NCBI RefSeq assembly: GCF_051488665.1
Contig: NZ_JBPSEG010000002.1
Coordinates: 186,001 to 250,000 of the forward strand
Direction: 5' to 3'
DNA length: 64,000 nucleotides
From: Melioribacter sp051488665
Lineage (GTDB): Bacteria > Bacteroidota > Ignavibacteria > Ignavibacteriales > Melioribacteraceae
Below the pieces are notes generated by a model that was not told the origin of the DNA, ran no database searches, and worked only from the letters and a program-made list of their open reading frames with translations. A program made the translations under genes and the position numbers. Shown here piece by piece: positions 53,652-61,293 of the stretch; position 1 is the first letter of the stretch; each line of letters starts with the position of its first letter.

Positions 53652-53675
53652 TTTATTCTCCTTCAATTAAAATTT

Positions 53676-55100
53676 TTATACGAATCTGAAAGATTTATGC
53701 GTCATAATACGACGTTTTCTTACAAAGTGAACCGGCGTGCAAATTCCCTCGCCTGTCGGTGTTGCAATTGTATGGGAAAAGTAACCTTCTCCGAGATCGC
53801 CGCCGTTGCCTCTCAAAGTTCCGCCGTTTATTACGTGCACGTCGCAGTCCAGAACTCTTGTAAACCGAGTTACCCGTTCAAGATCTTTCGAAAAGATACT
53901 CGCAGTATGTTTAAAACCGTGTTCGGCTTTTAGCGCCGCCGACAGACCTTCTTCAAAATCTTTTACCCGCACGACCGGAATGCAACAAGTCATTTGTTCG
54001 GCAACAACCCAGGGATGATCCTTTTCTACTTCGCCGAATAATAACGGTACGTCTCCTTGTAAATTAATTCCGAGCGCTTTGCCCAATACTGCAGCGCTTT
54101 TCCCCGCAAAATCTCTTTTTATCAACCAGTGTTTGCCCGACAATTCGAGAGCACTTTCGGCTAAGCGGTTCATCTCTCCGGTCGACAGGCGATAATTCCC
54201 CGCTCTTTCCATTTCAGCCATGAATCGTTCGAATACACTGTCGACAACAAATATCTCCTTTTCGGCTATGCAGAGGATATTATTGTCGAAACTTGCGCTC
54301 ATTGTAATTTCCCTGGCTGCGAGTTCGAGGTCCGCCGTTTCGTCAACCAGAACGGGAGGATTGCCCGGACCGGCGGCAATAACTTTTTTTGGATATTCCA
54401 GAGCCATCTTAACAACTTGAGGACCTCCGGTTACGGACAAGAGTTCAATCTTTTCATGCCCGAACAAAGTTTTTGCTGTTTCAAGCGTGGGTTCGGCAAC
54501 GCATGTAACGAGATTCTTCGGAGCTCCGGCTTCGTACATATATTTATTTGCCAATTGAATTACTTTGGCGCTTACCTTTTTAGCGGAGGGATGAGGATTG
54601 AATACAATCGTATTTCCGCCGGCTAATTGAATTATAATATTGTTAATCATGGTCGGACCGGGATGAGTGCTCGGCGATATATTTCCGATGACTCCGAACG
54701 GCGCATATTCGTCGATTGCCAAACCGTTTTTGCCCGACCAGGCTTCCGGCTGCAAATATTCAACGCCGGGACTATGATTTGCCGCATTGACGTATTTGGC
54801 TATTTTATGGTCGACGCGTCCCATTCCAGTTTCTTCAACAGTCATTTGCGCCAATTCTTCTTTATTTTCGAGAGCCATTTTACGTACGGCGTCGATGATT
54901 TTTTTGCGGCATTGGATACTCCTTTCCTTGAATTGCAGGAAAGCTGCGTGAGCCGCTTCGACCGCGTCGTTCATATCCGTAAAAACTCCCCAGTCGCCGT
55001 TATCGATTTTCGAACCGGAGGAAGCCTCCGTCGTTTGCGACATTACTTTTTCGACTACCTGTTCTACGATTTTTCTTATTTCATTTTCGTTCAAATCCAC
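53676..55100 (-). CDS. CoA-acylating aldehyde dehydrogenase of the BMC (PduP/EutE-like)
   Basis: This enzyme oxidises an aldehyde with NAD and CoA to an acyl-CoA; here L-lactaldehyde to lactyl-CoA is expected. The 474-residue protein has an N-terminal amphipathic helix NENEIRKIVEQVVEKVMS followed by a Ser/Gly linker, as in BMC-targeted PduP. The fold has FGVIGNISPSTHPGPTMINN, SVTGGPQVVKMAL, PGNPPVLVDETADLELAA and the catalytic Cys 277 in ASFDNNILCIAEKEI. The start is GTG. It lies between BMC-H genes and 21 nt after the BMC-H copy at 55122. Confidence 0.93.
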   Translation of the reverse strand: MDLNENEIRKIVEQVVEKVMSQTTEASSGSKIDNGDWGVFTDMNDAVEAAHAAFLQFKERSIQCRKKIIDAVRKMALENKEELAQMTVEETGMGRVDHKIAKYVNAANHSPGVEYLQPEAWSGKNGLAIDEYAPFGVIGNISPSTHPGPTMINNIIIQLAGGNTIVFNPHPSAKKVSAKVIQLANKYMYEAGAPKNLVTCVAEPTLETAKTLFGHEKIELLSVTGGPQVVKMALEYPKKVIAAGPGNPPVLVDETADLELAAREITMSASFDNNILCIAEKEIFVVDSVFERFMAEMERAGNYRLSTGEMNRLAESALELSGKHWLIKRDFAGKSAAVLGKALGINLQGDVPLLFGEVEKDHPWVVAEQMTCCIPVVRVKDFEEGLSAALKAEHGFKHTASIFSKDLERVTRFTRVLDCDVHVINGGTLRGNGGDLGEGYFSHTIATPTGEGICTPVHFVRKRRIMTHKSFRFV

Positions 55101-55121
55101 TTCAAGCCCCGTTTAAATTTT

Positions 55122-55415
55122 TTATTGTTTCTTTAAATTTAGCGGTTCAATCGGAAATTTACCCGATAATTTTTCCGAAGGGCGAGGAATAATAATTTCG
55201 GACAATACGTTCCCGATATTCGAAGCAGCCTGAACGCCAGCGTCGACGGCAGCTTTAACAGCGGCAACGTCGCCTCTGATAATAATGCTGACTCTTCCGC
55301 CGCCTACTTTAACCCATTGCGCCAATCTTATATTAGCGGATTTAACCGCTGCATCGGCAGCTTGAATTGCGGCTGTAAAACCTAAGGTTTCTATAATGCC
55401 CAATGCTTCCAGCAT
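55122..55415 (-). CDS. BMC shell hexamer protein (BMC-H), copy 2
   Basis: The 97-residue protein shows LGIIETLGFTAAIQAADAAV, pore region VGGGRVSIIIRGDVAAV and tail IIPRPSEKLSGKFPI. Pore loop VGGGR differs from copy 1 (IGGGY) and copy 3 (VGSGY), which may change pore charge. An AGGAGCG ribosome binding site precedes it. Confidence 0.95.
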   Translation of the reverse strand: MLEALGIIETLGFTAAIQAADAAVKSANIRLAQWVKVGGGRVSIIIRGDVAAVKAAVDAGVQAASNIGNVLSEIIIPRPSEKLSGKFPIEPLNLKKQ

Positions 55416-55424
55416 GTCACGCTC

Positions 55425-55706
55425 CTATTTGTTTAACATTAATAATTCGAAGACTTCCTCGTGAGCCGAGGGAATGATATTGGTGCAGACCAATTCGCCT
55501 ACTTTAGCAGCCGCTTCCGCTCCGGCTTCTACAGACGATCGGACGGCGCCTACTTCGCCTCTTACCAATGCGGTAACATATCCGCCGCCAATTTCAACGC
55601 GCTTTACAAATTCCACATTTGCCGTTTTGAGCATTGCGTCGATAGCGTTGACCGCCCCGGTATTTCCTCTGGTTTCTATAAAACCGAGAGCCGCTCCTTT
55701 TGCCAT
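55425..55706 (-). CDS. BMC shell hexamer protein (BMC-H), copy 1
   Basis: The 93-residue protein shows LGFIETRGNTGAVNAIDAML, pore region IGGGYVTALVRGEVGAV and a C-terminus NIIPSAHEEVFELLMLNK that is more acidic than those of copies 2 and 3. It starts 8 nt after the unknown 98-residue protein. Confidence 0.95.
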   Translation of the reverse strand: MAKGAALGFIETRGNTGAVNAIDAMLKTANVEFVKRVEIGGGYVTALVRGEVGAVRSSVEAGAEAAAKVGELVCTNIIPSAHEEVFELLMLNK

Positions 55707-55714
55707 TTTTTCTC

Positions 55715-56011
55715 CTATTCTGTTTGTTTATAAATTGTTCTTATTCTTCTTTTATTAATTAAATCTTTTGCGCCGGGAGTAATAACCGTACCTTTGGGAA
55801 TAATAATTTCGGATAAGTTTTTATCCGCTTGCAGAATCATATTTTCCGTAAGCACCGGCGTTTTGAAAGCGCTCATATCGAATTCGTACGAGTTGTTTTT
55901 ATTTGCGCCGGTATTTTCTTCAAATGTAATTTCATATCCTCTCTTTTCGAGTTCGTTAATTACTTCCGTAACTATTAGTTCAATTAACTTCTTTATATTA
56001 ATCCGGCTCAA
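55715..56011 (-). CDS. Small unknown BMC-operon protein with encapsulation-like N-terminal helix
   Basis: The 98-residue protein begins, apparently at a TTG 2 nt after the preceding stop, with an amphipathic helix INIKKLIELIVTEVINELEK that resembles BMC encapsulation peptides. A polar linker rich in Asn and Glu follows. The C-terminal half, VLTENMILQADKN then EIIIPKGTVITPGAKDLI, is a short motif I associate with accessory BMC proteins, but no enzyme family could be named. No catalytic residues are evident. Its place between BMC-P and BMC-H genes argues for a core scaffold or cargo adaptor role; this is a guess. Confidence 0.8.
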   Translation of the reverse strand: MSRINIKKLIELIVTEVINELEKRGYEITFEENTGANKNNSYEFDMSAFKTPVLTENMILQADKNLSEIIIPKGTVITPGAKDLINKRRIRTIYKQTE

Positions 56012-56013
56012 GC

Positions 56014-56310
56014 TTAACTTTTTTGTTTTTTATAGATAATTTTATTTCCGTGCGAAACCGAATCCACAATTCCGATAATTGTATTGTCGGTTGCAACGTC
56101 TTTGGTCTGTTCCGTCAATCTTGCCGAAGAAGACGAGCAGAGCAGAACAATATCTCCTTCACCTGCGTTTACCGTGTCGACGCATGCCGCTGAATGGGAA
56201 GTTCTCTCCAGGTTTTCATTTAGATAATTAACCACGAGAATTTTCAACCCTTTCAACTTACCCGCTTTTTTGGTCGAGACCACGCTTCCTATAACCAATC
56301 CGAATTTCAT
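56014..56310 (-). CDS. BMC vertex pentamer protein (EutN/CcmL family), copy 4
   Basis: The 98-residue protein has FGLVIGSVVSTKKAGKLKG, VNAGEGDIVLLCSSSSARLT and IIGIVDSVSHG, the EutN/CcmL core. It is most like the copy at 53083-53370, including the SSARxTExTKD segment. It lies 2 nt after pduL, the first gene of the operon. Confidence 0.94.
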   Translation of the reverse strand: MKFGLVIGSVVSTKKAGKLKGLKILVVNYLNENLERTSHSAACVDTVNAGEGDIVLLCSSSSARLTEQTKDVATDNTIIGIVDSVSHGNKIIYKKQKS

Positions 56311-56312
56311 AT

Positions 56313-57023
56313 TTACATTTTCCCCAGAAACTCGGCATAAACTTCGCCTTTAATAAACGCCGCATTGGCGTCGTCGGTGTCCAAATGCATTTGAAGTTTC
56401 CAGTTGTCATTTATTCTAATCAACACGTTTTCAAAAACAGTGCTTTTGATTCCGGCAATTCTCACCTTGCAATAGTCGCCGTTTTTAACGCCCAAGACGA
56501 GAGCGTCGGCGGAACTCATATGAATATGCCGGTTGGCGATTATTGCGCCTCTTTCGAGGAAGACAGACGATTTGGGACCTACGAGAGTAATCGGAGCGGC
56601 ATCGTCGAGCGAGCCTGAATTTGTAACCGGCGGATTCAAACCGAGGTAGATTGAATCGGTAAGAGAGACTTCAACCTGGTCGTATTTTCTTAAGGGTCCC
56701 AGAATTCTTACGTTTTCGATGCATCTCAGTTTTGGTCCTACGATCGTCAAGGTATGTTTCGATGCAAATTCTCCCGGTTGATACAGAGGGCGCAACTCTT
56801 CGAATTTTGCATCCTGTCCGAATAATTTTTTGAAGGTCTTTTCGGTAAGGTGGATATGCCTGTTCGAAACGCCGACGGGAATAAGAGGATAGGAACTTTT
56901 AAAAAGTGCGCCGTATTTACTTTCAATCGAGCGTGATATTTCGTCTGCAAGAGTTGCAATAAAATCTTCCCGCTCGTTATTATTGTTGTTAGCCGAGCCG
57001 GTTTTAATATCGAGGCCAAACAA
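56313..57023 (-). CDS. pduL: Phosphate acyltransferase PduL of the BMC, probable TTG start
   Basis: PduL exchanges CoA for phosphate on acyl-CoA and so recycles CoA inside the shell; here lactyl-CoA to lactyl-phosphate is expected. The protein has two PduL domains with zinc-binding motifs, VSNRHIHLTEKTF near the N-terminus and ANRHIHMSSADAL later, plus LYQPGEFASKHTL and GPLRKYDQVEVSLTDS. The frame is open to 57050, but an AGGAGGG site lies 6 nt before the TTG at 57021-57023, so that start (236 residues) is preferred. A helix EREDFIATLADEISRSIESK precedes the first domain and may target it to the BMC. It is the first gene after the operator and promoter at 57092-57147. Confidence 0.93.
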   Translation of the reverse strand: MFGLDIKTGSANNNNNEREDFIATLADEISRSIESKYGALFKSSYPLIPVGVSNRHIHLTEKTFKKLFGQDAKFEELRPLYQPGEFASKHTLTIVGPKLRCIENVRILGPLRKYDQVEVSLTDSIYLGLNPPVTNSGSLDDAAPITLVGPKSSVFLERGAIIANRHIHMSSADALVLGVKNGDYCKVRIAGIKSTVFENVLIRINDNWKLQMHLDTDDANAAFIKGEVYAEFLGKM

Positions 57024-57091
57024 AACGACCCTCCTCTTAATTATCGTCAAATTTTCAAAAGAGGACAGGAAAAGCAGCCGGAGAAATTAGC

Positions 57092-57116
57092 GAAAAGGTT
57101 TTCGAAAACCTTTAAG
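57092..57116. promoter_or_regulatory. LacI-type operator in front of the BMC operon
   Basis: Contains the perfect 20-bp palindrome AAAGGTTTTCGAAAACCTTT (57094-57113). It begins about 3 nt past the -10 element of the BMC promoter, so a bound repressor would cover the start site. All 25 bp are identical to 47518-47542 near the LacI-family gene. Confidence 0.9.
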
Positions 57117-57118
57117 CA

Positions 57119-57147
57119 AAGATAATATTTCCCCCATTCTTTGTCAA
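57119..57147 (-). promoter_or_regulatory. Promoter of the BMC operon
   Basis: On the minus strand TTGACA (plus 57142-57147), 17 bp spacer, then TATCTT (plus 57119-57124). The sequence TATCTTTG also fits the Bacteroidota -7 consensus TAnnTTTG. The operator follows directly and the pduL start lies about 95 bp downstream. Confidence 0.8.
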
Positions 57148-57174
57148 GCGCCGCCTTTATTTTTTGTCTAATCA

Positions 57175-57203
57175 GATTGCGACAAAATAATGTCTGATAT
57201 AAT
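57175..57203 (+). promoter_or_regulatory. Divergent promoter of the patatin-like gene
   Basis: A perfect TATAAT lies at 57198-57203, 49 bp before the ATG at 57253. The -35 is weak (GATTGC at 17 bp spacing, or TTGCGA at 15 bp). It lies back to back with the BMC promoter in the same 230-bp space. Confidence 0.55.
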
Positions 57204-57252
57204 CCGTTATAAATTAGTAAATTATGTCTTCTCATTTTTAAGTACAGGCAAA

Positions 57253-58161
57253 ATGAACAAAGAGTACAAAAAAACCGGTCTTGCGCTTGGAACAGGCGCT
57301 GCCAGAGGATTGACGCATATCGGCGTTCTCAAAGCTATCGAAGAATACGGCATTAAAATAAACTATATTTCCGGGAGCAGTATAGGAGCGTTAATCGGAG
57401 GCGCTTATGCGATGGGAATGAACGCAAAAGAAATCGAAGAGATTGCATTAAAAACAAACTGGAAGTTGATGGCAAAAATTTTTACTCCCACACTCTCACT
57501 GTCTTCTCTTGTCAATTCCGACTACCTGGATGAATTTTTGAGTACGATTTTCGGCGGAAAAAATTTTAACGATCTTACAATTCCCTTTTCCGCAATAGCT
57601 ACCGACATATTAACGGGTAGAATGGTCGTACTCGACCGGGGAGATTTAACAACCGCCATACGCGCCAGCATATCGCTCCCAATAATATTTTCCCCGGTTA
57701 CATACGGCAAATACAAACTGCTTGACGGCGGACTTGTAAACCCGACTCCCGTGGATATAGTCCGGAAACAAAATATCGATACCGTTATTGCCGTCAATTT
57801 GAGGCGATTCGAAACTTACGGGATCAATCAAATAGCGGATACGGATAAGAAAAGGATGTCCGGTTCAGAACTCAGAAAATTATCGCTTAACGAAAAGATT
57901 CAATATTTTATCAAAAATCCCCTCCACTACATCAACAACAGAAACGAGACCCCCGACCCAAAATTTTGGGAAGTGCTTTATCAGATGTTTATAATAGTCC
58001 AGGTGCAAATCAGCGAACTTACAATGCAGATAGCCAAGCCGGATATATTGATCGAACCCGACACGGGGAAATACAAACTTCTCGAATTCAATAAAGCCGA
58101 AGAATTAATTGAAATCGGCTACAGAACGGCGAAGAGCAGACTTAAAAAAATCAAAAGTTAA
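57253..58161 (+). CDS. Patatin-like phospholipase family protein (RssA-type)
   Basis: Patatin-like proteins are lipid acyl hydrolases with a Ser-Asp dyad. The product (302 residues from the ATG at 57253) has the oxyanion motif GTGAARGLTHIGVL, nucleophile motif GSSIGALIGG (GxSxG), the SLPIIFSPV segment and the catalytic Asp in LLDGGLVNPTPVDIV. The frame is open to 57190, but that start would lie over the promoter, so the downstream ATG is used. No signal peptide is seen. It points away from the BMC operon and has no clear link to pectin use. Confidence 0.9.
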   Translation: MNKEYKKTGLALGTGAARGLTHIGVLKAIEEYGIKINYISGSSIGALIGGAYAMGMNAKEIEEIALKTNWKLMAKIFTPTLSLSSLVNSDYLDEFLSTIFGGKNFNDLTIPFSAIATDILTGRMVVLDRGDLTTAIRASISLPIIFSPVTYGKYKLLDGGLVNPTPVDIVRKQNIDTVIAVNLRRFETYGINQIADTDKKRMSGSELRKLSLNEKIQYFIKNPLHYINNRNETPDPKFWEVLYQMFIIVQVQISELTMQIAKPDILIEPDTGKYKLLEFNKAEELIEIGYRTAKSRLKKIKS

Positions 58162-58261
58162 AGGCGTTTTATTCAGCGTTATTTATTGTAAGAAATACAC
58201 TTATTTTTATTAACTTATAACCGTTAATAATTTTTTCATGGCATAATTAACCGGGGGAAAT

Positions 58262-60118
58262 ATGAAAACAATTTCTCGCTACAAGAAAACTACGTTCCTG
58301 AAATATTTGCTTTTTATAATCATTGCATTTAACATCCCGCAAATTGCGCAACCGTCCGGCGGCCCATACGGTCCGATGACTTTGAAATACAATCTTCCGA
58401 AAGTAAACGGGACCATTTATTACGTTGCGCCCGGCGGCGACGCCGAAACGGAAGGAACGAGTCTCGATAAACCCACTACAATTGAAGCGGCTTTTAAAAA
58501 GGCAAGAACGGGCGACGCCATTATACTGCGCGGCGGAGTCTATCGCACTGGCAATCTGATTTTCAACCAGGGAATTACAATACAACCCTATATGGACGAA
58601 CAGCCGGTTCTCAAAGGCACGTATGTGGCTGACAAATGGGAAGACCTTGGCAACGGGCTGTGGATAACTAAATGGGAACGACTCTTTCCTTCAAAGCCGC
58701 AGAGCTGGTGGCGAAGAAATCGCGAAGGGAAAAAAACGCCGTTACATAAATTCAACAACGATATGGTTTTTGTCGACGGCAAGTTTCTTCAATCGGCAGG
58801 TTGGGAAGGAGAAGTAGACGAAAACAGTTTTTACATCGACTACGAAAGAGGATTGGTTTATATAGGCGTTAATCCGAAGAACCATTTAATCGAAATTACG
58901 GCTTTCGACGCCGCTCTTATAAGAACAACTAAAGAAGTTAACGGAAAGTCCCCCGATAATAAAGGCTTCAAACTCAGAGGGATAACATTGACTCAGTATG
59001 CATACCGCGCAATCGAAATCGAAGGCAAAGACCCCGAAGGCTTATCGGACGAGAAAAATCACGGCAAGGACGTTATCGGAACTGTAATAGAAAATTGTTC
59101 GATAACTTATTGCTCGCGAGTAGCGGGATATTTCCGGGGCGACAGTCTGGTAATCCGTAATTGTCTTATCAGCGACACAAGCACCGAAGGACTTTATATT
59201 CTCAGTTCTTCGGACGTTCTCCTTGAAAAAAATATCATTAAAAGAAACAACATAGAACGCATTACGGGATATTACCCCGCTGCCGTAAAGATTTTCAATC
59301 AGTGTTATCGCGTTACCTGCAATGACAACTTAGTAATAGATCATCCTTATTCGAACGGTATTTGGTACGACGTAGGAAACGTGGACGGAGTATTTATCAA
59401 TAACTGGATAGAGAATATAGGCGATTATAAATCGCCCTATTCAATCGAGCGTCCCTGGCCGAGCGACAACGGATTCTTCTTCGAAATTTCGAAAGGAGCC
59501 GTCTGCGCAGGAAACGTATTCGTAAACTGCGACCACGGAGTCTGGGCGCTTAACAGCTCGAACGTGAAATTCTACAACAACACTTTCATAAACAGTATGG
59601 CGTGCATCTCGCGCAACGAAAGAAGCGCACAGGGCGATCATTTCGGATGGCATCCCAGCACAGGCCCAGACGTCGACGAAAGAGTTGGACATGAATTCGT
59701 AAATAACCTTTTGTATGCCGACGAAAGCTACAACAGACCGCTGCTCTACGTATGGCAGCCCGCGTCAATCTGCGATACGATAAACGACCCGCAGGTGGCT
59801 AAACTCGATTACAACGTTTATGTGCACAAATCGGACAATCCGCATAAACCGGCATTTATATGGAGTCCGGCTGACAACAAGCGCTGTCAATTTCTATTCG
59901 ATTCTTACGACGAATTTGCGGCAAAATTTCCTCAATACACTAAGAACAGCAAATATTTCAAGAACTACAACGGTCCCTTATTCAAAAGCGTCGAACTTCA
60001 TAATCTGGAAGTATTGAAAGGATTTCCCGCTTCAAACGCCGGTACGGATTTACCTGCGTATATCGAGAAGTTAATACGGAAAAGATTCAAATCCGTAGGC
60101 GCTTATATCGTAAAATAA
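58262..60118 (+). CDS. Exported right-handed beta-helix protein, possible glycoside hydrolase
   Basis: The 618-residue protein has a signal peptide (about 1-33) and a long right-handed beta-helix. It opens with the common IYYVAPGGDAETEGTSLDKP and GDAIILRGGVYRTGN segments, followed by repeated strand units such as NCSITYCSRVAGYFRGDSL, NGIWYDVGNVDGVFINNW and GVWALNSSNVKFYNNTFIN. The inserted ITKWERLFPSKPQSWW region reminds me of beta-helix hydrolases such as GH120/GH141, but this is uncertain. No PL9-type calcium/lysine set was found. It lacks a T9SS tail and has a GGGGGAAA ribosome binding site and its own terminator. Confidence 0.8.
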   Translation: MKTISRYKKTTFLKYLLFIIIAFNIPQIAQPSGGPYGPMTLKYNLPKVNGTIYYVAPGGDAETEGTSLDKPTTIEAAFKKARTGDAIILRGGVYRTGNLIFNQGITIQPYMDEQPVLKGTYVADKWEDLGNGLWITKWERLFPSKPQSWWRRNREGKKTPLHKFNNDMVFVDGKFLQSAGWEGEVDENSFYIDYERGLVYIGVNPKNHLIEITAFDAALIRTTKEVNGKSPDNKGFKLRGITLTQYAYRAIEIEGKDPEGLSDEKNHGKDVIGTVIENCSITYCSRVAGYFRGDSLVIRNCLISDTSTEGLYILSSSDVLLEKNIIKRNNIERITGYYPAAVKIFNQCYRVTCNDNLVIDHPYSNGIWYDVGNVDGVFINNWIENIGDYKSPYSIERPWPSDNGFFFEISKGAVCAGNVFVNCDHGVWALNSSNVKFYNNTFINSMACISRNERSAQGDHFGWHPSTGPDVDERVGHEFVNNLLYADESYNRPLLYVWQPASICDTINDPQVAKLDYNVYVHKSDNPHKPAFIWSPADNKRCQFLFDSYDEFAAKFPQYTKNSKYFKNYNGPLFKSVELHNLEVLKGFPASNAGTDLPAYIEKLIRKRFKSVGAYIVK

Positions 60119-60125
60119 ATTAAAG

Positions 60126-60156
60126 GCAGGGTGTATCCTTTCACCCTGCTTTTCTT
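60126..60156 (+). terminator. Terminator after the beta-helix protein
   Basis: GCAGGGTG (60126-60133) and CACCCTGC (60142-60149) form an 8-bp stem with an 8-base loop followed by TTTTCTT, 8 nt past the stop. Confidence 0.85.
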
Positions 60157-60222
60157 AATGATTTCCACTAATTAAAGTAACAACAATTCTACCGCACAGC
60201 CCCCTGTTTTGCAGTACAGAAA

Positions 60223-61293
60223 TTATTTGAAATAGCCGGTTCTTTCCGTATAAATCTTTTTATTGCCTTCAATTGTTATAGTAAGAGTACCGGTAATTTC
60301 GGGTCCGTTCAAGAGCGTCTTTTTATTAATAATGACTTTCTCTCTCGGACCTCTGTCCTTATTTAGATTCCACATATAATCGCCGACTGCATCCATATAA
60401 ATTCTCTTCATCGTAAGTTTCAGCCGATTGCCGTTAATTTCGCCTACGAGATAATCGAGCGTGTTAACGACTTTTCTTCCCCATGACGAACCGTGAACAA
60501 TCTGCCATATACCGTCCGACTCGAGTACGGTAACATCGTGGAACTCACCCGCGAGATATAAATCGACGCCATATTCTTTCAATATTTTATAGAACTCGCT
60601 TTCTTTTCCCCCGATCATCATCAGTTTACTCGATGAGCGCGCTTTTATTTCGCCCCAGACCGGGACATGCCCTTGTACAATCTTAAACTTCGCGTCTTTG
60701 TTTTCGTTCAATACTTTTTTCATCCACTCTAGTTGTTCGCCTCTAACCCCGACATACATCGTATCCGAGACGACATCGAATGTTTCAACGGTAACGAGCA
60801 GCAAATCTCCTTCCCTAACAAAATATGCCAGTCCTTTTTTGCCGTCGGGACCGTTATTCGGCATCGCAAGTAATGTCCTGTAAACATTTTCGAAATAAGG
60901 AATTAATTTAATCTTGTTTGGAGGCCAGGGATCGTCGCCCAGTTCGTGATCTCCCACAGCGGTATAATATTTCAATCCGTATCGATTGAGTCTTCTTATC
61001 CAACCGGAATAGTAGACTGCGCCCATATGTTCGACGCATTGAGGACTGTCCCACCAGTGACCGTTTACAAGATCTCCCGCAATTAATACAAACGACGGTT
61101 CTTCGCTTTTTACCTGCTCCAAAAAATAAGCTACGGCTGTGTCGTAATCAGGCCAGGGTTCCGGTATGTCGAAGTTGAAAAAGTCGGGGAAACTTACAAA
61201 CTTCAAAGTATCGCTATTATTGCTCTGCGCAGCCGTAAACTGTGCAAACGTCAAAGATATTACAAATAGCAGGATAGCTTTTGCGGCTTTCAT
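60223..61293 (-). CDS. Exported calcineurin-like phosphoesterase with altered metal motifs
   Basis: The protein (about 356 residues from the ATG at 61291-61293; a TTG further up is open) has a signal peptide and the metallophosphoesterase scaffold: LIAGDLVNGH, AVGDHELGDDP, VQGHVPVWGE and LAGEFHDVTV. The usual GNH(D/E) is GDHE and the usual final GHxH is GEFHD, and the first DxH is unclear (FPDFFNFD). Metal binding may thus be altered. Neighbours are secreted carbohydrate enzymes, so a periplasmic phosphatase or a non-catalytic relative are both possible. Confidence 0.75.
   Translation of the reverse strand: MKAAKAILLFVISLTFAQFTAAQSNNSDTLKFVSFPDFFNFDIPEPWPDYDTAVAYFLEQVKSEEPSFVLIAGDLVNGHWWDSPQCVEHMGAVYYSGWIRRLNRYGLKYYTAVGDHELGDDPWPPNKIKLIPYFENVYRTLLAMPNNGPDGKKGLAYFVREGDLLLVTVETFDVVSDTMYVGVRGEQLEWMKKVLNENKDAKFKIVQGHVPVWGEIKARSSSKLMMIGGKESEFYKILKEYGVDLYLAGEFHDVTVLESDGIWQIVHGSSWGRKVVNTLDYLVGEINGNRLKLTMKRIYMDAVGDYMWNLNKDRGPREKVIINKKTLLNGPEITGTLTITIEGNKKIYTERTGYFK

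Noticed and set aside
44646..57023. Propanediol (Pdu) or ethanolamine (Eut) utilisation BMC
   Set aside because: No diol dehydratase, ethanolamine lyase, reactivase or B12 genes are present; aldolase and LUD genes point to the PVM-type pathway.
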